Shown here piece after piece: positions 12,001 to 23,921 of a stretch of DNA of 64,000 nucleotides. Under the pieces are notes generated by a model. It did not search any database, was not told the DNA's origin, and worked only from the letters and a program-made list of their open reading frames with translations. The stretch covers positions 610,001 to 674,000 of the forward strand of contig LSRY02000003.1 in NCBI GenBank assembly GCA_001643675.2, read 5' to 3'. Within the stretch, counting starts at the first letter, position 1, and each line of letters begins with the position of its first letter. Source of the DNA: Monocercomonoides exilis. Lineage: Eukaryota > Preaxostyla > Oxymonadida > Polymastigidae. Position numbers and translations under genes: made by a program.

Positions 12001-15000
12001 ATGGCTGCACAGGCAACGAGCGGAGGAGAATATGGAGGAAGTATTGGAGGAGGAGGAGCATCAGCAGTTGGGATGGGAGGAAGCCAAGGAAGCGGAGGAA
12101 TGAATCAAGGGTTAGCAGGAAACAACAACAACAGCATCACCAACAATGGAATAGGAAGTGGTGGCAGTGGTTACTCAGGTTATTCCAGCAATCCACATCC
12201 CAATATGAACAGAGGATTCATCAGCCCCCAGCAGATCCGTGCGTGGGAGCAGCAGGTTCACACACACACTTTGCCCATGCTCTCATCCTCTGCTGCTGTT
12301 GACACATTGCTTGCGCCTTCATTCTCTTTGCTGTCTGCCCTTGTGAATGAATCGCTGCCTCTGTTTGCTCCGTTTGGCGCGATGGGTGAATGCGTTGCAG
12401 CGCTTGTCTCGTTTGCTTCGATCGGAAAAGAAGAGAAGAGAATCCATTCTTCTCTCGCACCACACCCGTTCTCTTCGCCTTCGTCTTCGTTTTCGTCGTC
12501 GTCACGTGTCATCACACGGCCAAGTGTTGATTTTTCAGCATCGAATGCTCCTGCTTTGCTGGCTTCATCCAATGCGAACTTAACAAATTTGAGTAATTCT
12601 TCTTCTTCTTCATCTTCATCTTCTGTTAATTCATTGAGCTATTCAGCTGACTGCTTCTTCACACCAGCTGATCTGCAGAGAGTGAGGCTGATGTCTATAA
12701 CGGCTGTGTCGCTTCTGGAGCTGATGGCGAACAGGTTTGCAGGGAGGGTTCCTATGCCACTGGGAAGGAAAGAAGATGAGGAAGATGAGGAAGAGGAGGA
12801 AGATGTGAAGGAGAAGGAAGAAGAGGAAGAGGAAGAGGAAGAAGAAAGCGAGGAAGAAGAAGAAGAAGAGGAGGAGGAAAATGAAGAAGAGAAAGAAAGA
12901 GCTAATATTGTTCCTCAAGCCATTTCAACAGAAGATGGACAAGCAGTCAAAAATGGAATAGGAAGTGCTGAAGAAGAAGAAGAAAGATTGTTTGAAGAAG
13001 GAGAAGGAGAAGGAGAAGGAGAAGAGGAGGAAGATTTGACACTTAACACACATGGAACATCAAAAGCCCCTTCTTCTTCATCTTCTTCATCTTCTTCTGG
13101 TTCGAATGCTGCAACATCACCATTGTCTCAATCAACAGCAAACCAAGTGAAAGGCAATGCAAAAGTTTCATCACAATCTTCTTCTTCTTCTTCAAAACCA
13201 ACTTCATCATCATCATCTTCTTCTTCCTCTTCTTCTGATCCATCTCGAATGCTCATTGTCCACACAGATGCTGCTGCCACCATCACCAACGTGAAAAAAG
13301 CGCTGCGAACAAAGAACAGACTGTCTGCATTCTTATTCGGCTTGTTTTTGCCCTTCGACAACACACTCGACAATGAGAAGCAGCAAAATGACAGACAAAA
13401 CACAAATAACTCGAATTACTTAAATATTCCAATAAATTCACCTATACAACAAGACAATATGTCATATTCATCAAAACGCCTCAATCATTTGAGCAGCCAT
13501 CTTCTTCTCAACGAGCAGCAGAGGGAGTCTCTGTCATTGGAGCAGCTTAAGCCAGACACTTGCCACATCGGTAACTTCGACTCAGCCCATCTCCTTTCTC
13601 TCTATCTGCCCATTCTCTTGGGCCTGTCTGAACTCTGCTCTGACTTGGGCACTAACCTCTCCACTTTGTCTGTTGCAAGGATTGCACTAACACCACAAGC
13701 TTCTCCTTCCAATTCTTCCTCTTCTTCTTCCTTATCCTCATCCTCATCCTCCTCTTCCTCTTCCTCTTCCTCTGCCTTCTCCCACCACTCCACTCTTTCC
13801 ACCAGTGCTTTCCCTTCCATCCAATCTGCCTCCTTTTATTGTCTCTGCGGTTTTGTCGCTGACTGTGGGCGTTTGTTTGCGCCTTCCTTTTTCCCTGTTC
13901 TTTGGAGAGGTGTCTTTCAGTCGATTGTGGATGACTTGAGAATTCGTGTGGGAGCGATGGGAGGCAAAGGGAGAGGAGGAAGTGTGGTGAAAGGGTTTGA
14001 TTTGGGGGAGGTGGGATTGAGTAGTGAAGGAAAGGGGAAAGGGAAAGCAAATGAAAAAGAGAAAGAGAAAGTGAAAGGGAAAAAGAAAGAGAAAGAGAAA
14101 GAGAAGGAGAACGAAAGCGCAGACGAGGAAGAGGCAGCAGAAGCAGAGGTAGTGAATGCAGATGATGAGCCAGAGGAGCTGAGTGAAGGCGTGGATCTGA
14201 GCGAAGAGGCAGTCGAGAAGCAGAACAGGAAAGCATTGAAAGGAACTAACAACAACAATAATAATTCGAATAGCACCAGCAATATCAATACTTCTGACCG
14301 TCCTGCCTTCATTTCCTCTCCTCAAGAATCATCATCCATTGCCTCAAGCAAGCTGTCAATTGAGCTTTTCTCGCGATCCGTTGCTCATTTCCCTCGTTCT
14401 TCCTCTTCTTCTCTCTCCTTCTCTCTCCACCCGCTTCTCCGCCCTCCTACCCCACTCACTTTCCCCTGCACCACCTCCCTCTTCCCTCCCCTTTTATCTC
14501 GCTCCATCACCTCCCGCTCAGAATTACTCCGCATTTCCACTTATCCACACGCCGACAACACCCGCATCGGCTTCCGCCTTCCCCTCGCCCCTTCTTCACT
14601 GGACTTGCACTGGATGAAGAACGTGTTTATCCCTGTGTTCCGTGCATTGTCTGTCATTTATGCACAACACTTTGATTTCTTGTCGTATCCAGCTGTTTCT
14701 GACAACTGCTCAGCAGATGCGAATATTGCTCCAAGATTTGTGAATAAGAAATTGTCGCTTTTGGATAAGCAAATGATTGAAGAAGACGAAGTGGCTAGCA
14801 AATTGGTGGTGCTTCAACAGCCTTCTTCTGTTTCTTCTTCTGTTTCTTCTTCTTCTTCTTCTCTTTCTCTTTCTTCTTCATCGCCTTCCTTCTCATTAAT
14901 CTCCTCCTTCCCCTTCTGCCACGTCGACACATCCATCTTCGACTCCCTTCTCTCTCTCCTTCTCTTCTCCCTCTCCTGCTGCGTGAACAAAGTGAGGTTG

Positions 15001-17975
15001 ATCATTGCTCCGATGCTGACTGAGTTCGTGGTGCGTATGGCGTCAGTGAATGTGCGAATGCTTTCAATCAGCACAGCACAGAACATGAAGAAGCAGCAGC
15101 AGTCCATTCAAAAAGTGAGGGATTGGCTGTGGAAAGGGGAGAAAGGGGAGAAAGGGGGAAAGGGAGGGAAGAGGAGAAGGAGAAGGAGGAGAGGAAGAGA
15201 ATTAGGAGGAGAAGAGAAAGAGAAGAACGGAGCAAATGACTTTGTGTTTGGGAAGAATGATGGCTTGCTGAATGAACAGCTGAAAAAGGATAGAAAAGCG
15301 TGGGAGGCTGAAAGAAGAGCAAAGAAGGCATCTTCAAAAGAAGGAGAAGAAGATTATGAAGAAGAAGAAGGAAGAGGAGGAGAAGGAGAAGGAGAAGGAG
15401 TAGCTGGAGATCAATCAAAAGATAAAGCAAACAACAAGAAATCAACAAAAGATGCACAAAAACAAACCGAAGAAGCAGCCAAACAAGACGAAATCAAGTT
15501 TCCTGTAACTCCTCTTAAGCAAATGGAAGTCTTCTCATTCGTCTCTCGTTCCAATGCTTCACTTTCAGAGCTGCCTCGTCTCTTGTCAACAATCCATTTG
15601 ATCACTCTCATCCATCCGAATCATCCACACACCACTTGCACCATTCAAAACCCCCACAAACAGAACAATGAAGACGGAGCTGTTATTAACTCTGCTCTTT
15701 CTTCTTCTTCATCCTCTTCATCATCTTCATCTTCACCCTCTTCTCAACCTTCTTCACCAGAAATTTCATTCCTCCCCACCATTCTGACTGTTAATGCATC
15801 CACTTCTTTGTTCCTCCCCATCTTCTGGGAGAAGATCACTCTTTCTTTCCGCCGCCTTTTCTCTCTTTCTCTTCCCACTCAGCTTTTGTCCTGGGCACGT
15901 GTTGTGTCAACTTCCTCATTGCGCTCTCAGAACTCGCAGTTTTCGCCACATGCAGCATCCATCATTGAGGCTGCGAAGGAGGAAGTCGAAAGAGAATGGT
16001 CAATGAAGCACAAGAAATGGAGGAAAGAAGCAAGAGACGAGAGGAAGAAAGGAACAATTGTAACTCCAGGTAACTCAACAGGGCTGGATTCAGATGGAAA
16101 GATGGAGTCAGAAGAAGCAAAACAAAGGAGGGAATACGAAGATGATGTGCGGTTTATGAAAGCTCCCTTGCAAATTCCGTCTTCTTCTGTCCTTGTTGGT
16201 CCTAATGTTGATTCAGCTGAGCTGAACAAGGTGAAATTCATTGACGAAAACAACACAGAAATCACACCCGAATTCGTCAATGGTGAAGGAGATGCTTCAT
16301 TGCTGATGCTTCATCATTCCTTCCAGAATAACAACAAAGCCCTCAAAGACTCTCGTTTCCTGCCTCTCATGCGCTTCCAGAGCCAGCCAGTTGTTGCTCC
16401 TCCTCCTCTCTCGATGCCTGTGGTTAATTGGCAATGCCATTTACTTCTATCTCTGTTGGAGTCAGCGCAGACAGTGGCATCTGTGGCAGCAGCACAGGAG
16501 AGGATGAATGGAGAAGCCGTGTGTGGGTGTGTGATTGTGGGGGAGGTGGAAGTGGAAGAGGTGGAAGAGGAGGAGAAGGAGAGAAAGGAGAAGGAGGAGA
16601 AGGAGAAAGAAGTTAAGGAGAAAGAGAAAGAACAGAAGGAAGGAAAAGAAGAGAAAGAGAAAGAGAAAGAAAGCGAAAAATCAGAAAAACCACAGAAAGA
16701 AGCAGAAGTTGAGGTTAAAGCAGAAGCAGAAGCAGAAGCTGTAAAAGAAACAAAGCAAGAAGAGCAAGAGTCAACACAAAAGCCATCACCAATGGAGCAG
16801 AAAGACGGAGCGAATGCAGCAAATGCAGCAACATCACCAAATGAAGGAGAATCCTCAGGAAAAGAAGGAGGAAAGAAGAAGAACAAGAGGAAAGGGAAAG
16901 GACAAAAGGGAAAAGAACAAGCAAAAGATGCATCAGCAAAAAGGGCGAATGAAAAGGAGGCAGAAAAAACTGCTGCTGAAGCTAAAGAGAACACAGCTTC
17001 TTCTCCTCTTCCTCTTTCTCTTCCTCCTCAGCCTCTGGAGAAGAGTGAGAATCAACAAACAAATGAACAGAAGAAGAAGGAAGAGAACAAAGAAGAGAAG
17101 AAAGATAACAACACAACACGTTTTATTTGGCTGAATGATTATCCATCTTATGTGTCTTCATTAGAGACAGAAGAAGAGAAGCAAGCGAGAAGACAAAATG
17201 TGCTTAAGAGGCTGCATTTGAATGAGGAAGAGGAAGAGGAAGAAAGAGAAAGAGAAAGAGAAGGAAAGAAGCAAAAAGGAGAAGAAGATGCACCAACACC
17301 ATTGAATGCTGCATCAACTTCTTTGACTTCTGTTTCATCTCCTTCCACATTATCTTCTTCCTCTTCCTCTTCCTCCTCTTCTTCCATTCCATCTCCACTC
17401 CCCGCCCTTTCTCCCTTCATGCTCCCGTCCCTCCGAATCCTCTCCTGTCTCCGCCGTGTTGTCTCTTTTGTTGAGAGCTTCGAAACAGACACGCAAACAA
17501 AAGTTGTTCTTCAACACACTCTTTTCGGCGGCAAGCTGCCTTCGCTCCACAGCCTGCTGAATTCGTCATTCACTGCAATGATCAATGGAATGTTTGACTT
17601 GAGCATTGGGATTGAGAGAGAGGAAAGAGAAAGGAGTAGAGCGAAAAGGAGAAGAAGCAGAAGAGAAAAGGAGAATAAATTGAAAGGAGATAAAAACAAA
17701 GGAAATGTTAACAATCACAATTTGAGTGAAGAAGAAGAACAGAAAGAATTACAAGCAGATGAATTAGATGCGTTGTATAACCAGAGAAACGAGATTGTTA
17801 AGAGGATGATTGGGAAGAAGAGACTGGAATTTGTTATGAAAGAATATGAAGCCAGCGAAAAAGCAATTGGAAGAGCTGCAAAGGAACTGAAGGATGTGAG
17901 AGTGGTCACAGCTTCTGACACGCTCTATGCAGAAGAGATGGAAAAACTGAAATGTTCTGATTGTTCATCAATTGC

Positions 17976-18008
<33 letters not shown>

Positions 18009-20539
18009 TTCCTCCTCCCTCTCTCCTCTCCCACCGTCCATGTACCTCACACTCCGCCACCCGTCGTCCCGTGTTGTGTTCGATGCGCTTTTGTCTGAGT
18101 GTTTCTCTCTTCTTTCCTTTTCAGCTGTTCTTCTTTCTCTCTCTTTGCGCGCTGACAGCGACGAGACGGCGGCAGATGCGATGCTCTTTGTGAAGAAGGA
18201 GTCGGTTGTACTGAGAGGAGGGCTGAGGATGGAAGAAGAAGAAGAAGAAGAGGAGGAGGAAGAAGAGGAAGAAGAGGAAGAAGAAGAGGAAGAAGAAGGA
18301 AAAGAAGGAGAAAAAGTGATCAACAAAGAGAGCAGAAAAGAGAAAGGAAAATCCAAAACACACAAAAATTCATCTTCTCTTATCTCCAAATATGACAAGC
18401 GTCTGATGCGGATGATTCGGAAGCGACATCTTCGTGAGTGGGAGAAGAAGAGAAGAGAAGAAGCGCTCAGATGCATAGCAGTCAACGGCAAGTCACAGTG
18501 GAGCACAAACTTGGCAGCATCGCCGTTTTCTGCGGTGTCTGCGAATGCGACGGGGATTGCTATTACTTCTTCCTCCTCCTCCTCTTCTTCTGGTTCTTCT
18601 GCTTCTTCTAGTTCTTCTTCTGCAAATGCACAAGCAGTCAACCAACCGCCTTCGTATTCAGCTTCCTCTACGTCTCGACCTTCCACTCCTGCTTCATCAT
18701 TATCATCATCATCATCTTCTTCTGCTTCTTCATCCAATCAACCTCAGCCCCAGCGCGTCTCAATCGTGTCAAAGCCATACAATTCGTCAGCTTCTGCTGA
18801 TGATTCTTCACGTGGCGATAATTCAAGCCATCTTCATTTGAAAGAAGGACATCCACAAACAGGAAGAGAAAGTGAGATGGTTGTGCAGTTCAGGGCAGCT
18901 GAGGCAACAGTTCCGCAGAAGATTCCAGAGACAGAGAAGAACATGAGTGGAGTGGGAATGGGAGTTGGAATGGGAGGAGAAAGAGAAAGAGGGGGAGAAA
19001 GAAGAATAGAGAATCAGATGCAGATGAAGGACGGAACAGAACAGAAGAAAGTGGCATCAGCAGCAGCAGCTAAGCAGATGAATGTGAATGCTGACCACTC
19101 AATGAAGGAGAAAGGGAAAGAGCAAATGAGAGAGAAGAAAGAAGAATGCATTGAAAGAGAAGGAGGAGGAGGAGGAGAAATAGAGAAGAGACAGGAGAAG
19201 TTGAGAGAACAGCAATACAAAGCAGAACAGGAGAGCAAAGTGAAAGGAGCACAGAAACTGCAGGGAATGTCCAAAAACGTAAAGGGAGAGGAAAGAAAAG
19301 GAAAAGCAAAAGGAAGAAGAGAAGGCAAATCAAAAGAGGAAGAAGAGAAAGAGGAGGAGGACACGTCCAGCTATGGATCAGCCGTGAGTGAGGTTGGAAG
19401 TGAGTATGAGGCAGATTCAGAAGCTGAAGCAGAAGCTGATGTAGAAGTCGATGCAGAGATTGAGCTAAGCGACTCGTTTGTGTTTGGCGAAGATCCGTTT
19501 GGCAACAGCGATCTGAGCTGGGTGGATGAGGAGAAAGAAGACGTGCTGAGGCAGAAGAAAGAAGCTGAGATGAGAGTGGAAGAGGCAGAGTGGGCGTGCC
19601 CTGCGCCTGCAGAGGCAGTGGAGCTGCAGATGAGCATGCTACCCAAGAGACAGTTGAATGGGCAATGCCTTTCACATTGTCATCACTCTCACATTCAGTG
19701 TGATAGTCAAAGCACATGTCAAAATACATGTCAAAACAACAGAAATGATTCAGTTGATGGCACTCAGAATGAAATATCTGCTTCTCATTCACCGTTTATC
19801 TCTTTGCCTCCGCTGATCACTCTCTCGTTTGGCTCGTTGATTGGACAGCGCATTTCTCCGCTGCTTGTCTCGCAGCTGTCAGACATGGTTCCTCTTGCTC
19901 ATATTGTTGCATGCGTTCTCCACACGCTGAATAGAATCCCGTTGAATCTGGTTTGATAATATTATTAATTAATTTCTGATATTTATTTCTATTTCTTTTG
20001 TCCTATTCAATTTCAAATTTTATTTATTCTTATGTATTTATTTTCCAAAATTGAAAACGCAAACCGAAAACTGAAACTTTGCTGCCAATTGCAAAAACAA
20101 TCGTTCAATTTAACTTGCTGCAATATTTATTAATTTATTAATTTATTAATTCGTTTATTATTTTATTTTATTTTATTTTATTTTATTTATTTATTTATTT
20201 ATTTCCCTTCCTCAGTTATGCCCCTCCTCTTCTCTGCTCATTCCACTTCTTCAGATCCACTTGAGACACGAAACTTCGACCATTCGCTCTCTTTCTGCTC
20301 TTCTTCTCGACAGACTTCAGCCACCTTCTCTTCAATCTACCCACTCTTCCATTGAAACAGTGGGAAACCCCACTTCTTCTGCTTCTGCTTCTTCTGCTTC
20401 TTCTTCTTCTGGTATTTCTGCTACTTCTGCTACAGTTGCAAATCTTTTGTCTAATTCGATTCTGAGGAGCTCAGAATATGTGCTGGATCTGCCTTTTTCT
20501 CCTGTTCTTTACAAAGATGATCTGGTTATTTCTTCTTAG
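6076..20539 (+). CDS. SEC7: Giant BIG/Sec7-type ARF guanine-nucleotide exchange factor
   Basis: Six exons (6076-6175, 6235-6265, 6351-6435, 6522-6662, 6751-19950, 20255-20539) join in frame to 13,842 nt, 4,613 aa, ending in TAG. Residues 1-250 match the DCB region of BIG1/2 in layout, from an N-terminal helix that supports the ATG at 6076 to a segment like the human VQLQIIKALLTA block. The Sec7 domain is at about 675-860: FNMKCKRGIDF, the glutamic finger in GEFFGQ (Glu717) and FRISGESQKI are clear, while the usual NTDLHNP segment is changed. The HDS1 region starts near 1180 (FAFRVLIHLTCVFEMEMERD), and HDS2-like blocks lie near 1590 and 1750-1835 (LRPFEQI, SGWKILF). The expected role is GDP/GTP exchange on ARF at Golgi/endosomal membranes. 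Relatives are about 1,700-2,000 aa; the excess is poly-Ser, Glu/Lys and Glu tracts. Confidence 0.9.
7150..7311 (+). repeat. Poly-serine tract in the ARF-GEF gene
   Basis: About 50 residues, nearly all serine, encoded only by TCN codons with no AGY. It lies between the DCB and Sec7 regions. Similar tracts recur at about 7817-7890, 8000-8100, 10630-10730, 11530-11630, 13070-13240 and 13716-13775. Confidence 0.9.
8419..8990 (+). other. Sec7 catalytic domain of the ARF-GEF
   Basis: This part of the large exon encodes the only clearly enzymatic domain of the protein. Motif 1 is present with the glutamic finger in the codon at 8542-8544 (GEFFGQ). FRISGESQKIYRIMECFADEYL matches the second conserved helix region. 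The following segment reads LMLHSIAHS where most Sec7 domains have MLNTDLHNP, so the hydrophobic-groove side of the ARF site has diverged. A strongly charged, probably coiled-coil stretch follows (about 8940-9420). Confidence 0.85.
18232..18297 (+). repeat. Run of 22 glutamates in the ARF-GEF gene
   Basis: An uninterrupted GAA/GAG codon run, purely purine on the coding strand. It is the longest acidic homopolymer in this gene. Mixed Glu-rich regions also occur at 9481-9800 and 12771-13035. Confidence 0.92.

Positions 20540-20542
<3 letters not shown>

Positions 20543-20594
<52 letters not shown>
20543..20594. repeat. (GA)n microsatellite directly after the ARF-GEF stop codon
   Basis: About 25 GA units begin three bases after the TAG at 20537-20539, followed by two GAAA units. 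The tract would lie in the 3' UTR. Confidence 0.9.
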
Positions 20595-20598
<4 letters not shown>

Positions 20599-20604
20599 AA
20601 GAGT

Positions 20605-21365
20605 TTTTATTTTTTAATTAATTTAATTTTATTTTTTTAAAGCTTAGTCAAATTTCGAATAAAATACGTTCACTGAAAATTTATTTTCTAGGTAATTTTC
20701 ATATTTTGATTTCTTCATATTTTGTCAATTTTTTGAAATGTTCGAGAATGAATTGATTTTTTTTTCTGATTTGCAGAGAAAAAGATAGCTTTATTAACAA
20801 GTATTTAACGGAAAATAAACGTCAGAATTAATTCAAACGAGACTTTTCAACAACTCCAAATTTATCTAACCTTTTAACTGAAAAAGGATTTGTTTGGATA
20901 TAATAAATGTTCGACTTGAAACAAACATTTCATGACATATTTTGTAATTGGGAAAAAGATGATAATAACAGCGTTATAATAATAACAGTATTAACCAAAT
21001 TTAAATTATTGTGTGAAAATCATATCGAAATCAAAAAAAAAAATAATTCTTAAAAAATTGGGAATATTATTATTCGAAAAAAATGAATCTTTTATGAAAA
21101 ATAAAATATGTTTCTGTATCTTTTCCTTCCTTCTATTAAACAAAACCTCAGAAAGTGATTCTTGATGATGGCACACATAGTTTTATAAAAAACAAATTTC
21201 GAAATAACTTCAAAGCCATAATAAAATGAAAATCTTGCCTGATCATAGCCTTAATTTATTAGATGGAATATTTTACTGGAAGAGTTGGGCGTTTTCCTTC
21301 TTTGACAAGAAGAAAACAGTTTGAAAGAGAAGTTGTTGAATGTATGATATATCTGCAATTATTTT
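20605..21365. other. AT-rich intergenic region
   Basis: About 760 bp between two plus-strand genes. There is an AATAAA at about 20659. No open frame, repeat or RNA gene is recognisable. A 5' exon of the HECT gene could lie here but cannot be shown. Confidence 0.5.
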
Positions 21366-23921
21366 ATGCGGACATTAAATAATTTTTCATTCTTAGCCAT
21401 TGTTGAACATTTTCTCAATGAAAAAATTGAAGTTCAAGTGCATACGTTTGCAGATTTATGCCAGCAAATCGTAAGCATGCAGTTTCGTGAATGTAAAAAG
21501 CACTTTCGGATTAAAATTGCAAAACAATTCGTCAAGACCATGAAAATGGTGAAAATGAGCACATGCAAAAGTATTTATTACAAGATATTGACATCATTGT
21601 GCATTGCAGGGCTTAATCATTCGAGAAAAGGAAATAATTTTATGAAAATATTCCGTCGTGGAGGAGTGATAAAGAGTCTTATTGAGAATCTGAAAGATGA
21701 AACTATTTCAATAGGAGATAGAGTTGAAGCTGGATTTCTTATTTGCTTAATATTTGTGAATAGAAAAATGAACTTAACGAATATTCGGTGGATTTGTATG
21801 GTTTTCGCAGCTTATCTTGCTGAACAAAAAAGAAATGAGAAAAAAGATGATGAGGAAATTAGAATAAGATGTTTGATAGGATATTCATTGTCATGCATAT
21901 TTTCCAACAATTGCTACGAAGAATACGTTCATTTTTATGGAATGGAGACGGAAGTCTTGAAACTCATTAACGACGAGAATTTCGAAGTTTCAATTGTTGC
22001 ATGTGCCGCAGCAAAGACACTGAAAGAAAACGTACCTAAACTCTGGGAACGCGCATGTGGAGATAAAGGTGAGCGTTTCGAAAAGCGCATCGAAGAGGTT
22101 GACTTTCGGGTACGAATGGGTGAAGCTGAAGAAATTTCTTCTTCTTCTTCTTCTTCTTCTTCTGCTTCTGCTTCTGCTTCTGCTTCTGCTTCTGCTTCTT
22201 CTTCTTCTTCTGCTTCTGCTTCTGCTTCTGCTTCTGCTTCTTCCATGTCAACGGCATCGTCATTTCATAATTCTACTTCATCTTCCTCATTTGAACGATT
22301 TGCACTCCCAAATGTTCACATATCTTCAAAGGTCACTGAGATAATTTTGAATTTAAAAATTGATAAACAAATTGATGTTAGCAATATACTTGAAGCTGAG
22401 GAGTGTAAATCTCGCTCGTTTTCAGAGCTGTGTACTTTAAGTTCGACTGTGCTTCTTTCATCAGACTCAGACATTCCAGCAAACGTGAAACTTGCTGATT
22501 TCCCCAAAAATCCTGATGCTAAAGAAAAAACGAGCACTTTCATAATATCATCTTCAGCATCTTCATCTTCAACTTCATCGTCTTCTTCTTCATCTTCATC
22601 TGCATCAGCCTCAGCAGCGACAAGCAGCACCACAACGCCTGATTTTTTGGGTATTGATTTCAACGAAAGGATGAGATGGCTTCACACAAGCATTCACACT
22701 GTATGTGAACAGCATTGCCATGGGAACACAGTGAATCTGACTATTCCCAGGGAAAATATGATGGACGTCGCAATGAAGAAGGTTATGAAGATGAGCAAAC
22801 GAGAGCAGATGTCGCACTGGGAAATCCACTACCAGTCTGAGCCTGGACAGGATGCCGGAGGTCTGTTTAGAGAGTTTGTTACGATCGTAATGAGCGATCT
22901 ATGCGATGTTAGGCGGGGCATTATGGAATGCGTTACGGACTTGACAACCTCAAAAGCAGGAAGCGACTCGCTGATTTTGAGGAAAAGAGAGACTGTTAGC
23001 AGTGAAGATCTTTTGTTATGCAGATTTATGGGAATGATGATAGCCAAGGCTCTGAAAAAAAAAGTCACTTTGCCTGTGAATATCAATGAACTATTTTTCA
23101 AGCAGCTGCTTCGTTCAGGCTATGCGGATTCATCTTCTTGTGCTTCTTCTTCTTCTTCTTCTTCTTCTTCTTCTTCGCTGCCATCAACTTATCCCATTGA
23201 GGAAATGCTGGAGGATCTGTCGCTTATATCTGCTGATCTGCGTTCGTCACTGATGTACATATTGACGTGTGATTCAGAATCAATACTTTCCTCGATGGAC
23301 ATGAAGTTTGTGACAACTCTTGACGACGAGTATGGCTCGCGGGAGATTCCGCTTGTACCCGGAGGAGAGAACAAGACGGTGACAATGGAGAACAAAGAGG
23401 AGTTTGTCGGGCTGACGTGCCTTGCGCATCTGGTGTGGGGAACGGAGCAGCAGATGGAGGCTGTGCGGGTAGGGTTCAACGAGATAATTCCGTTGAAGCT
23501 TGTGAAAAGGGCAATAACAGGAGAGGAGCTGGCGGAATGTTTGTGTGGCGATGGTGTTGTGTCAGTTTCCGAATTGAAGGAAAACAGCGTTTTGAGAGGC
23601 TGGGGTTCTGATGAACCGAAGGAGATACAGTGGCTGTATGAGATTGTGGAGGAGATGAGTGAAGAAGAAAGGGCAAAGTTTTTGACTTTCGTGACGGGAT
23701 CTCCGAGGATTCCACGGGGCGGAATGAAAAACTTGATTGGCATGGGAGAATCAGTTGAGCATCTGGTTTTGGAAAAGGCACACGGAAAGAAAGATGCACT
23801 CCCAACAGCACACACATGCTACAATGAGCTTGACTTGCCAGAGTATTCGACAAAGACGATGATGGAGACTTTCCTTATGACAGCTGTTCTGGAAGGTTGC
23901 TATGGATTCGGTTTTGGGTGA
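21366..23921 (+). CDS. HECT-domain E3 ubiquitin ligase with Ser/Ala tracts
   Basis: An 851-aa frame ending in TGA. HECT ligases take ubiquitin from an E2 onto a cysteine and pass it to substrates. The HECT domain spans about 455-851: NLTIPRENM starts the N-lobe, GQDAGGLFREF is the conserved N-lobe motif, and the catalytic Cys818 is in LPTAHTCYNELDLPEY, followed by the C-terminal aromatic/Gly tail. The C-lobe (FLTFVTGSPRIPRGG) resembles the HUWE1/UPL1/TOM1 and RSP5 types more than UPL3. Residues 1-235 are helical and ARM/HEAT-like with no standard substrate domain. Low-complexity Ser/Ala tracts lie at about 258-294 and 396-425, and a poly-Ser run at 589-604 interrupts the N-lobe. The start is uncertain: TTCATTCTTAG at about 21396 could be an intron acceptor joined to an upstream exon. 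Confidence 0.88.
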   Translation: MRTLNNFSFLAIVEHFLNEKIEVQVHTFADLCQQIVSMQFRECKKHFRIKIAKQFVKTMKMVKMSTCKSIYYKILTSLCIAGLNHSRKGNNFMKIFRRGGVIKSLIENLKDETISIGDRVEAGFLICLIFVNRKMNLTNIRWICMVFAAYLAEQKRNEKKDDEEIRIRCLIGYSLSCIFSNNCYEEYVHFYGMETEVLKLINDENFEVSIVACAAAKTLKENVPKLWERACGDKGERFEKRIEEVDFRVRMGEAEEISSSSSSSSSASASASASASASSSSSASASASASASSMSTASSFHNSTSSSSFERFALPNVHISSKVTEIILNLKIDKQIDVSNILEAEECKSRSFSELCTLSSTVLLSSDSDIPANVKLADFPKNPDAKEKTSTFIISSSASSSSTSSSSSSSSSASASAATSSTTTPDFLGIDFNERMRWLHTSIHTVCEQHCHGNTVNLTIPRENMMDVAMKKVMKMSKREQMSHWEIHYQSEPGQDAGGLFREFVTIVMSDLCDVRRGIMECVTDLTTSKAGSDSLILRKRETVSSEDLLLCRFMGMMIAKALKKKVTLPVNINELFFKQLLRSGYADSSSCASSSSSSSSSSSLPSTYPIEEMLEDLSLISADLRSSLMYILTCDSESILSSMDMKFVTTLDDEYGSREIPLVPGGENKTVTMENKEEFVGLTCLAHLVWGTEQQMEAVRVGFNEIIPLKLVKRAITGEELAECLCGDGVVSVSELKENSVLRGWGSDEPKEIQWLYEIVEEMSEEERAKFLTFVTGSPRIPRGGMKNLIGMGESVEHLVLEKAHGKKDALPTAHTCYNELDLPEYSTKTMMETFLMTAVLEGCYGFGFG
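22136..22246 (+). repeat. (TCT)n/(GCTTCT)n tract encoding Ser and Ser-Ala repeats
   Basis: A regular microsatellite-like array: pure TCT codons, then alternating GCT/TCT, then TCT, then GCT/TCT again. It is far more uniform than the tracts in the neighbouring giant genes, which suggests recent expansion. It links the helical N-terminus of the HECT protein to its middle region. Confidence 0.92.

Noticed and set aside
16314-16994. 226-codon minus-strand frame rich in Ser/Phe
   Set aside because: Antisense of Glu/Lys-rich coding sequence. Purine-rich codons read backwards rarely give stops.
17925-18737. Long open frame on the minus strand (270 codons) opposite the ARF-GEF
   Set aside because: It is the complement of poly-Ser and poly-Glu tracts (giving Asp/Glu and Ser runs). 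The plus strand carries conserved domains and a consistent exon model.
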